A DNA stretch of 17,055 bases from NCBI GenBank assembly GCA_001873675.1, contig MNZP01000087.1:1-17055 (forward strand), given 5' to 3'. The DNA is from Syntrophaceae bacterium CG2_30_49_12. GTDB lineage: Bacteria; Desulfobacterota; Syntrophia; Syntrophales; CG2-30-49-12. The translations under genes were made by a program, and so were the position numbers. The notes beneath the pieces were generated by a model. That model was not told the origin of the DNA, searched no databases, and worked only from the letters and a program-made list of their open reading frames with translations. Shown piece after piece: positions 7,939 to 12,918 of this stretch; within the stretch, counting starts at the first letter, position 1; every line of letters begins with the position of its first letter.

Positions 7939-8946
7939 ATGGCTGTTAAAGTAGCTATTAACGGTTTTGGCAGGATCGGTAGATACCTCGTCAGGGCATG
8001 CCTCGGGTACGATGACATAGAGATCGTTGCCGTTAACTCGAGAGCCAAGCCGGACACCCTCGCTCATCTTCTCAAATACGATTCGGTTCATGGAAAAATC
8101 AAGGCCGATGTTGTCGTGGAGGAAGATGCTCTCCTGGTGAACGGTAAAAGAATTAAGATCACAAACGTCAGCACGAATCTCGTCGATCTCCCCTGGGGAA
8201 AATTAGGTGTTGATATCGTCCTCGAATCAACGGGTAAGTTCAGAAAGAAAGAAGAGGTACTGGGACATCTTACCGCCGGGGCAAAGAAGGTCATCCTCTC
8301 AGCCACCGGAAAAGGGGTTGACGGCACCTTCGTGATGGGAGTCAATGAAGATACCTACGATCCGGAAAAGCATCACATCGTATCCAATGCCTCGTGTACC
8401 ACGAACTGTCTCGCCCCCGTAGCCAAGGTACTCCATGACGAATTTACAATTATCAAAGGGCTCATGACCACGGCGCACTCCTACACCATGGATCAGAGGC
8501 TTCTCGATGGTTCTCATAAAGACCTGAGAAGGGCCCGGGCAGCGGCTATGTCCATAGTTCCCACATCAACGGGAGCTGCCACCGCGGTTACCGAAGTGAT
8601 TCCCGCTTTAAAGGGGAAACTTGACGGACTGGCGTTAAGGGTTCCGACACCCAATGTCTCTCTGGTGGATCTGACGGTGGAGGTCGGCCGTCCGGTCACT
8701 GTCGGCGGGGTCAACGGCGCCTTGAAGGCGGCATCTGAGGGAAAATTAAAGAATATTCTGGCTTTTTGCGAGGAAGAACTGGTTTCCATAGACTTTACGA
8801 GCAGTTCCTATTCAGCCATTGTGGATGCCCCCCTGACCAAGGTGATTGGGGAAAACTTTGTCAAGGTATTTGCCTGGTACGACAATGAGAGCGGTTATGC
8901 ATGCCGGATGAGGGACCTCGCCCTGTACATGGGGAGAAAGCTCTGA
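7939..8946 (+). CDS. gap: glyceraldehyde-3-phosphate dehydrogenase, phosphorylating
   Basis: A 335-residue homotetrameric glycolytic/gluconeogenic enzyme (glyceraldehyde 3-phosphate + NAD(P)+ + Pi to 1,3-bisphosphoglycerate), full length. Rossmann motif INGFGRIGR (7-15); active-site SNASCTTNCLAP with nucleophile Cys153; partner His180 in TTAHSYT; NAD nicotinamide-side motif WYDNESGY near the C-terminus. The start has AAAGGAGG 6 nt upstream. An oddity: after the second beta strand the protein reads VNSRAKPDT, with Ser34-Arg35 where NAD-specific enzymes usually have Asp (as in ND), the residue that holds the adenosine ribose hydroxyls. This hints at NADP or dual use and hence a possible gluconeogenic role, which is inference. 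tpiA follows after 64 nt; pgk, often placed between them, is missing. Confidence 0.97.
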   Translation: MAVKVAINGFGRIGRYLVRACLGYDDIEIVAVNSRAKPDTLAHLLKYDSVHGKIKADVVVEEDALLVNGKRIKITNVSTNLVDLPWGKLGVDIVLESTGKFRKKEEVLGHLTAGAKKVILSATGKGVDGTFVMGVNEDTYDPEKHHIVSNASCTTNCLAPVAKVLHDEFTIIKGLMTTAHSYTMDQRLLDGSHKDLRRARAAAMSIVPTSTGAATAVTEVIPALKGKLDGLALRVPTPNVSLVDLTVEVGRPVTVGGVNGALKAASEGKLKNILAFCEEELVSIDFTSSSYSAIVDAPLTKVIGENFVKVFAWYDNESGYACRMRDLALYMGRKL

Positions 8947-9010
8947 GTCTTCCTAAAAAGCCCGTTTTATTTATTGATCTTACGAGACCGTCACCCTTCA
9001 GGGCGTAATA

Positions 9011-9769
9011 ATGATCAGGCCGTTTATCGCCGGCAACTGGAAAATGCATAAAACAATAGGGGAGGCGGTTGATTTTGCGTCTCGCCTGAGGAAGGCGCTT
9101 GCCGAACCCCTTGAGGCAGACGTGGTCATTGCCCCGCCCTTTACAGCCCTTTATGCTGTGGCGGAGGCGCTGAGGGGTTCAGAGATCCACATCTGTGCGC
9201 AGAACCTACACGAGGATGTCAGCGGAAGGGGGGCCTATACCGGGGAGGTGTCCGCCCCGATGCTGGCCGATGTCGGCTGCGAATATGTCATCATAGGCCA
9301 TTCAGAACGCCGTACCCTGTTTGGTGAAAAGAATGGGGTAATCGTTAAAAAGATTAGAACGGCCCTAAAATTCGGTCTGAAAGCCATCCTCTGCATCGGA
9401 GAAACCCTCAATGAAAGAGATCAGGGGAAGACCTTCACCGTTGTTGAAAGGCAGATCAAAAATGGATTGAGTAATTTTATTGTTGATGATATAAAAAACG
9501 TTGTTATTGCCTATGAACCGGTCTGGGCGATCGGTACCGGTAAAACGGCAACACCGGAACAAGCCGGGGAGGTACACGCATTTATCCGCCACACGATGGA
9601 AAAGTACTCTGGAAAGGATATTTCCCGCTGTCTTGCCATCATCTATGGAGGAAGTGTCAGTCCGGATAATATCCGTGATCTGATGGCCCAGCGAGACATA
9701 AATGGCGCCTTAGTAGGAGGGGCAAGCCTGGAGATTGAATCTTTTATCAGGATCGTAAAATTTACATGA
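9011..9769 (+). CDS. tpiA: triosephosphate isomerase
   Basis: A 252-residue full-length TIM-barrel enzyme interconverting dihydroxyacetone phosphate and glyceraldehyde 3-phosphate. Catalytic residues are all visible: Asn9 and Lys11 in AGNWKMH, His97 in IIGHSERR, and Glu169 in AYEPVWAIGTGKTA, which includes flexible loop 6. The phosphate-binding IIYGGSV and GALVGGASL motifs follow. The start ATG at 9011 has only a weak AGGGCG upstream; an imperfect dyad (TTACG 8980-8984 with CGTAA 9004-9008) brackets that site and could modulate translation, a weak inference. It is preceded by gap and followed 22 nt later by secG, a very common bacterial order. Confidence 0.97.
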   Translation: MIRPFIAGNWKMHKTIGEAVDFASRLRKALAEPLEADVVIAPPFTALYAVAEALRGSEIHICAQNLHEDVSGRGAYTGEVSAPMLADVGCEYVIIGHSERRTLFGEKNGVIVKKIRTALKFGLKAILCIGETLNERDQGKTFTVVERQIKNGLSNFIVDDIKNVVIAYEPVWAIGTGKTATPEQAGEVHAFIRHTMEKYSGKDISRCLAIIYGGSVSPDNIRDLMAQRDINGALVGGASLEIESFIRIVKFT

Positions 9770-9791
9770 ATTTTTCCCCTAAGGAGTTAAT

Positions 9792-10169
9792 ATGCATACT
9801 CTTGTGACTATCCTGCATATCTTTGCCTGCATAGTGCTTATTTGTGTCGTTCTCCTCCAGGCAGGCAAGGGGGCGGATATGGGAGCGGCTTTTGGCGGCT
9901 CAAGTCAAACTATCTTCGGAAGTGGCGGCCCGGGAACCTTTCTCGGAAAAATGACAACAGTAGTGGCCGCGGTTTTTATGTTGACATCTCTTGCCCTGTC
10001 ATATGCCGTATACAAGGGGACGTCATTGATGGATAGCCACACCCCCCGACCTGCGGTTGAGAGAACGGTGCCGACACAAACAGAAAAGCGGGCCGTTCCT
10101 CTTGGTTCAGAAAAAGCGACAGGAGCTACAGAACAAAAGACAAAGACAGGAACCCCCTCATCTAAGTGA
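9792..10169 (+). CDS. secG: protein translocase subunit SecG
   Basis: A 125-residue inner-membrane subunit of the SecYEG translocon, which assists SecA-driven protein export. Two transmembrane helices (about 3-22 and 54-74) flank the conserved cytosolic loop with LLQAGKGADMGAAFGGSSQT. The tail of about 50 residues after TM2 is hydrophilic, rich in Thr, Lys and Pro, and poorly conserved in this family. AAGGAG lies 5 nt before the ATG. The gene sits between tpiA and tRNA-Leu, the usual secG placement in many bacteria. No strong terminator separates it from the tRNA (only a 5-bp TCCCG/CGGGA hairpin at 10174-10191), so they may share a transcript. Confidence 0.95.
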   Translation: MHTLVTILHIFACIVLICVVLLQAGKGADMGAAFGGSSQTIFGSGGPGTFLGKMTTVVAAVFMLTSLALSYAVYKGTSLMDSHTPRPAVERTVPTQTEKRAVPLGSEKATGATEQKTKTGTPSSK

Positions 10170-10210
10170 GTAATCCCGGTTGGATGCGGGAACAGCAGAA
10201 GAAGGTATTT

Positions 10211-10294
10211 GCCGAAGTGGTGGAATCTGGTAGACACGCTATCTTGAGGGGGTAGTGGGCTACGCCCGTCCGGGTTCAAGTCCCGGCTTCGGCA
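10211..10294 (+). tRNA. tRNA-Leu (anticodon GAG)
   Basis: Class II tRNA, 84 nt without encoded CCA. The acceptor stem GCCGAAG/CTTCGGC (10211-10217 with 10287-10293) pairs fully, with discriminator A at 10294. The anticodon loop TTGAGGG gives GAG, reading CUC and CUU. The long variable arm GGGC-TAC-GCCC and the T-arm CCGGG-TTCAAGT-CCCGG are intact. It follows secG by 41 nt on the same strand and ends 4 nt before the stop of the convergent gene. Confidence 0.96.
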
Positions 10295-10298
10295 TCAA

Positions 10299-10889
10299 TT
10301 AGATTGCAGGCTTACAAATTATTTCTTTCACTTTCAGATCAAAAATATCGGCGCTGTTGGCCGGTTGGATAACCAGAGCGGTATCGGCGTCTCCGGCAGT
10401 GCCTCCGATGGAGATCACATCTTCATCAGTTCTCACCAGACCGGCATCAGCGGCCATTAGGGCCAATTCGATGGCCACCTTGGTACCCTGACCAAAGATA
10501 CGGAGGGTATAGGCCATAATTTCATCCACCTGATACGTGGCGAGTTTCCTCCTCACACCACGACCAACCCCGCCAAAGGCATGTTGGCAGGTCAGCACCG
10601 TCACACCCTTTGATTCTAACTCCTGCCGGTTTTTGTCGCTTAACTCCTGGAAATTAGGTTTCACAAACCCTGTTACATGGGTTACAGCAATGATCTTAAC
10701 ACTTGGATCAAGGGTCTTTAAAGCCTCGAATACGGTCTTCCCACTGCATGTGGCAACCAGGACCTTCCCGAGCGAAAGCTCTATGCACCTTCTGGAAACG
10801 GCTTCCATTACCGCTTTTGTGTTTCCCTTGCCGGGTTTAAAAAAATAACGGCAGGAAACGTCGTTATACAGAGTTAATCTCTTCGCCAT
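10299..10889 (-). CDS. stand-alone pyruvate kinase C-terminal-type domain protein
   Basis: A 196-residue protein resembling the alpha/beta C-terminal domain of pyruvate kinase, without the catalytic TIM barrel. Visible: LGKVLVATCSGKTVFEALK (like the PK_C segment IVVATRSGRTA), KIIAVTHVTGF, then EIMAYTLRIFGQGTKVAIELALMAADAGL and a final VISIGGTAGDADTALVIQPA. Such orphan PK_C-like proteins occur in anaerobes and archaea; their function is not established. In pyruvate kinase this domain binds allosteric effectors, so ligand binding is plausible, but kinase activity is not expected. The start at 10887-10889 is preceded by GGAGG 9 nt upstream. It converges on the gap-tpiA-secG-tRNA-Leu block, with a candidate promoter at 10933-10962. 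Confidence 0.8.
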   Translation of the reverse strand: MAKRLTLYNDVSCRYFFKPGKGNTKAVMEAVSRRCIELSLGKVLVATCSGKTVFEALKTLDPSVKIIAVTHVTGFVKPNFQELSDKNRQELESKGVTVLTCQHAFGGVGRGVRRKLATYQVDEIMAYTLRIFGQGTKVAIELALMAADAGLVRTDEDVISIGGTAGDADTALVIQPANSADIFDLKVKEIICKPAI

Positions 10890-10932
10890 GACCGTTAACC
10901 TCCATTCATCTCCCCTTATGAGGGGGTAAAAG

Positions 10933-10962
10933 AGGGTACTACAAACGGCCGTTGTCTGTCAA
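10933..10962 (-). promoter_or_regulatory. promoter with palindromic spacer for the PK_C-like gene
   Basis: On the minus strand TTGACA (10962-10957), an 18-nt spacer, then TACCCT (10938-10933); the -35 is perfect and the -10 matches at 3 of 6. The spacer holds ACAAACGGCCGTTGT on the plus strand (10941-10955), a 14-bp palindrome interrupted by a single extra A, a plausible operator. About 44 nt separate the -10 from the ATG, and that leader carries a small CCCCT/AGGGG hairpin (10912-10925). Confidence 0.4.
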
Positions 10963-10981
10963 AGACTTTCAACCTGTGCGA

Positions 10982-11010
10982 TTGACAATGTTCTGCTTTA
11001 TTGGCATAAT
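10982..11010 (+). promoter_or_regulatory. orphan plus-strand promoter facing the tRNA genes
   Basis: TTGACA (10982-10987), a 17-nt spacer, then CATAAT (11005-11010): a perfect -35 and 5 of 6 in the -10, among the best promoter matches in the window. No plus-strand gene follows; transcription would run antisense through tRNA-Glu, tRNA-Gln and uspA. The match may be chance in an AT-rich gap, or it may start an antisense or small RNA. Confidence 0.35.
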
Positions 11011-11018
11011 TCGACAGG

Positions 11019-11035
11019 CTGAATAGTTACGTAAC
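11019..11035. repeat. copy of left-edge repeat end with GTTACGTAAC palindrome
   Basis: The minus strand of 11019-11030 reads GTAACTATTCAG, identical over 12 bases to the left end (30-41) of the palindromic element at 30-131. It is immediately joined to a perfect 10-bp palindrome GTTACGTAAC at 11026-11035. The interior GGTTC units of the element are missing, so this is a solo end or a related short motif. Confidence 0.4.
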
Positions 11036-11050
11036 CCCTTATAATGATTC

Positions 11051-11125
11051 TGGTAGTCCCAAGGGGAGTTGAACCCCTGTTTCCGGCGTGAGAGGCCAGC
11101 GTCCTAACCACTAGACGATGGGACC
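11051..11125 (-). tRNA. tRNA-Glu (anticodon CTC)
   Basis: A 75-nt tRNA including encoded CCA (11053-11051). Acceptor stem GGTCCCA/TGGGACT has a terminal G-U pair and discriminator A. The anticodon stem-loop CTGGC-CTCTCAC-GCCGG gives CTC, reading GAG. D-arm (CGTCTAGTGGTTAGGACG) and T-arm (AGGGG-TTCAACT-CCCCT) are intact. It starts 1 nt after the end of tRNA-Gln. Confidence 0.95.
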
Positions 11126-11126
11126 T

Positions 11127-11200
11127 TGGCTGGGGGACCAGGATTCGAACCTGGGTAGTAGGATTCAGAGTCCTAAGTCCTACCGCTAGACGATCCCCCA
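11127..11200 (-). tRNA. tRNA-Gln (anticodon CTG)
   Basis: A 74-nt tRNA with encoded CCA (11129-11127) and discriminator G. Acceptor stem TGGGGGA/TCCCCCA includes the U1-A72 pair characteristic of bacterial tRNA-Gln. Anticodon stem-loop TAGGA-CTCTGAA-TCCTA gives CTG, reading CAG. T-arm CCAGG-TTCGAAT-CCTGG is intact. Its 5' end is 35 nt after the uspA stop with no clear promoter or terminator between, so it probably depends on the uspA transcript. Confidence 0.95.
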
Positions 11201-11235
11201 TTAAACATCGGATTTCTCATTGCTCGAAAGGCAGG

Positions 11236-11712
11236 TCAGTCGGTTTCTCTTTTCTCCGGGAATGACCGAACAAGCAGGACCGATAAATGAGAGCCACGCA
11301 GCACTTTGTCGGCTACACTCCCGTAAACCCAACGTTTTAACCCTGAGTGTCCGTGGGTGGCCATGACGATGAGGTCAACGGGATGTTTACGTGCGTAATC
11401 TATGATAGTCTCCGCGGCAGGTCCCATCTCTACAGCCACATGAACCTTGAACGGTTCATTGCTTATCCGGTCGCGGACCCGGACCGACTCCAGATATTCA
11501 AGTGCCTGTTTCTTATTGATCTGCCATATTTCATCAACATAAATTGCATCGTGGGTGCCGATTTCAATAACGCCTTCTATAGGCAGCACCACTTTGAGCA
11601 AAGTCACTTCCGCCAGAGAGAGTCTTGCCAGGGCAAGCGCATCTGTCAGGGCTGCCTCGGCCAGTTCGGAACCATCAAGAGGGACGAGTACATGTTTGTA
11701 CTGTTTTTCCAT
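11236..11712 (-). CDS. universal stress protein (UspA family)
   Basis: A 158-residue single-domain Usp, a cytoplasmic alpha/beta fold often induced by starvation or redox stress. The N-terminal strand ends in LVPLDGSE (Asp13 at the adenine-pocket position). The ATP-type motif is ATHGHSGLKRWVYGS: Gly121 and Gly131-Ser132 fit the G-2X-G-9X-G-(S/T) pattern, and the first Gly is Ala118, a frequent variant. This suggests the ATP-binding (MJ0577-like) type, not shown. The ATG at 11710-11712 has AGGTG about 6-7 nt upstream. A good promoter sits at 11764-11792. The two tRNA genes follow on the same strand after 35 nt, so this may be the first cistron of a protein-tRNA transcript. Confidence 0.92.
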   Translation of the reverse strand: MEKQYKHVLVPLDGSELAEAALTDALALARLSLAEVTLLKVVLPIEGVIEIGTHDAIYVDEIWQINKKQALEYLESVRVRDRISNEPFKVHVAVEMGPAAETIIDYARKHPVDLIVMATHGHSGLKRWVYGSVADKVLRGSHLSVLLVRSFPEKRETD

Positions 11713-11763
11713 GGCAACACCTATAGTATTTATCTCATCTATGATGATCTGAATTCTATGATT

Positions 11764-11792
11764 AAAATACGGTAAATACAGTCCTGTGTCAA
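11764..11792 (-). promoter_or_regulatory. sigma70-like promoter for uspA (and tRNA-Gln/Glu)
   Basis: On the minus strand TTGACA (11792-11787), a 17-nt spacer, then TATTTT (11769-11764): perfect -35 and 4 of 6 in the -10. The leader before the uspA ATG would be about 45 nt. It starts 23 nt beyond the stop of the upstream response regulator gene, giving uspA independent expression. Confidence 0.5.
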
Positions 11793-11814
11793 TGAAAAAT
11801 TTGCTGTAAGATCA

Positions 11815-12228
11815 TCAGAAACTGTCTTCATTCTCTTTAGCAACAGAATACTGTTTTATAGTCTTCTCGACAACAAAAGGAAGGGTAAGTAAGTAATTCC
11901 AGGACTTATTTATGCAATCATAGGCCCCAAGCTTCCTGGCCTCAACACCGATCCTTTCATCTTCATACCCTGTCATCATAATCACGGGAACGTGATACCC
12001 CTTTTCAATAATCTCTCTCAAGACCTCCAGTCCATCTAACTTTGGCAGGGTGTAGTCCAGGAGCACCACATCGTAATCCACCTTATCTAACATAGCTAAA
12101 CACTCTTCTCCAAAAACAACGGTATTGATCTCAAAGCTATTATTGTGTTTAAGAAGCACCTCTTCCATTAACTCTGCGTGGTCCGGGTTGTCTTCAACTA
12201 TCAATATCCTTGTAGGCTTATATCCCAT
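11815..12228 (-). CDS. single-domain response regulator (CheY-like)
   Basis: A 137-residue stand-alone receiver domain with no output domain. All phosphorylation residues are present: acidic pair Glu12-Asp13 (IVEDNPDH), phosphoacceptor Asp58 (VVLLDYTLP), switch Thr86 (IMMTGYED) and Lys108 (INKSW). The Lys is followed by Ser rather than the usual Pro, as in many single-domain receivers of sensor-kinase networks. Its partner kinase is not in the window. The start at 12226-12228 has only a weak GGGAA upstream. It is divergent from the XRE-type gene and separated from it by a 127-nt region with repeated TTGTA sites. It ends 102 nt before uspA, which has its own promoter. Confidence 0.92.
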   Translation of the reverse strand: MGYKPTRILIVEDNPDHAELMEEVLLKHNNSFEINTVVFGEECLAMLDKVDYDVVLLDYTLPKLDGLEVLREIIEKGYHVPVIMMTGYEDERIGVEARKLGAYDCINKSWNYLLTLPFVVEKTIKQYSVAKENEDSF

Positions 12229-12265
12229 AAGTGTTTCCCATATAGATAAGTGATCGGTAAAATTG

Positions 12266-12295
12266 AATATGCACTTATTACATTGTATTTGTCAA
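12266..12295 (-). promoter_or_regulatory. promoter for the single-domain response regulator
   Basis: On the minus strand TTGACA (12295-12290), an 18-nt spacer, then CATATT (12271-12266): perfect -35, 4 of 6 in the -10. One arm of the ATTGTAT/ATACAAT inverted repeat (12282-12288) lies in the spacer, so a protein bound there would block this promoter. Confidence 0.45.
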
Positions 12296-12345
12296 TAATT
12301 TTATACAATTCTCGGGTTGTAGCAATCATTGTACAAAGGTTGTTA
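12282..12345. promoter_or_regulatory. cluster of TTGTA half-sites, candidate operator
   Basis: A perfect inverted repeat ATTGTAT (12282-12288) / ATACAAT (12303-12309), then GTTGTAG (12316-12322), an ATTGTAC site within the 8-bp palindrome TTGTACAA (12329-12336), and GTTGTTA (12339-12345). The half-sites span both divergent promoters. The XRE-type regulator next door is the natural candidate to bind here and autoregulate; this is inference. Confidence 0.4.
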
Positions 12346-12349
12346 TAAT
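12341..12349 (+). promoter_or_regulatory. extended -10 promoter for the XRE-type gene
   Basis: TGTTATAAT at 12341-12349 is a perfect extended -10 (TGn plus TATAAT); no good -35 is present at the usual spacing, as allowed for this class. The predicted start falls at about 12355-12357, on the ATG at 12356, so the mRNA may be leaderless. No Shine-Dalgarno is correctly spaced before that ATG. Confidence 0.5.
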
Positions 12350-12355
12350 ATTTTT

Positions 12356-12737
12356 ATGCAAAAAAAAAGAGATAGTAACGAGTAAAGAGATTGGCTGGAA
12401 AATTAAAAGGCGGAGGAGTGAGCTTGGGATCTCACAGGAAAGCCTGGCTGAGATACTGGGTGTTACATATCAACAGGTACAGCGGTATGAAAGCGGAATA
12501 AATAGGCTCAATGTGGAAGGTATTCAGTTAATTGCAGATGCCCTTTCCATGCCTGTGTCGTATTTCTTTGAACCCGATAAAACATCAATGGTTGCAGAGG
12601 GACCATCTTCTTATCTGCCCACCGAGAAAGGTAAACTTCTGGGGTATTTCAGAAAGATTAAAGATAGTAGTTCTAAAGACCTTGTTATTCAAGTTGCCCG
12701 TCTTGCAGCAAAGGTAAATGAGCAGTCTTCCCAATAG
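12356..12737 (+). pseudogene. XRE-family HTH regulator, frameshifted at an A9 tract
   Basis: The zero frame from ATG 12356 reads MQKKRDSNE and stops at TAA (12383-12385). The +1 frame is open from upstream to the TAG at 12735-12737 and encodes a clear XRE/Cro-C1 HTH: IKRRRSELGISQESLAE, ILGVTYQQVQRYESGINRL, then VEGIQLIADALSMPVSYFFEP. Removing one A from the nine at 12360-12368 joins ATG and HTH into a 126-residue protein beginning MQKKEIVTSKEIG. The +1 frame has no ATG, GTG or TTG before the HTH; the first is a GTG at 12513, giving 74 residues without the DNA-binding helices. Options are transcriptional or ribosomal slippage on the A tract, phase variation, a sequencing error, or a real pseudogene. 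The intact codon pattern downstream argues against long-standing decay. The 50-residue C-terminal part is an oligomerisation/sensor tail of unknown ligand. Confidence 0.75.
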
Positions 12738-12788
12738 GCATCCCACCCCCCTTCACTATACAATCAGGCTGACGGCGTAATTTTTTGT

Positions 12789-12817
12789 TTGACAATAAAT
12801 GGCGTGGTAAGTATTAC
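12789..12817 (+). promoter_or_regulatory. sigma70-like promoter for the HMGCS-like/thiolase operon
   Basis: TTGACA (12789-12794), a 17-nt spacer, then TATTAC (12812-12817): perfect -35 and 4 of 6 in the -10. It is followed by an untranslated leader of about 95 nt and AAAGGAG (12905-12911). The 181-nt gap after the HTH gene holds no other recognisable element apart from a T6 run at 12781-12786 without a hairpin. Confidence 0.5.
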
Positions 12818-12918
12818 AGAACGAGACGGGTAGAAGGTGATACTATTCGGGAAGATACTGACGGGGTAGTCATTACGGTTTATCACCCGCTATTTCAAGT
12901 TGTGAAAGGAGATAATGA

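Noticed and set aside
10174..10191. Hairpin TCCCG/CGGGA after secG as a terminator
   Set aside because: The stem is 5 bp with no following T-run, so it is unlikely to stop transcription before tRNA-Leu.
10998..11201. 67-residue minus-strand open frame over the two tRNA genes
   Set aside because: It is formed almost entirely of tRNA-Gln and tRNA-Glu sequence, which fold correctly; no protein family is recognisable.
12513..12737. 74-residue open frame with GTG start as the real gene
   Set aside because: It would begin inside the HTH domain, after the recognition helix; the HTH coding extends upstream to the A tract.
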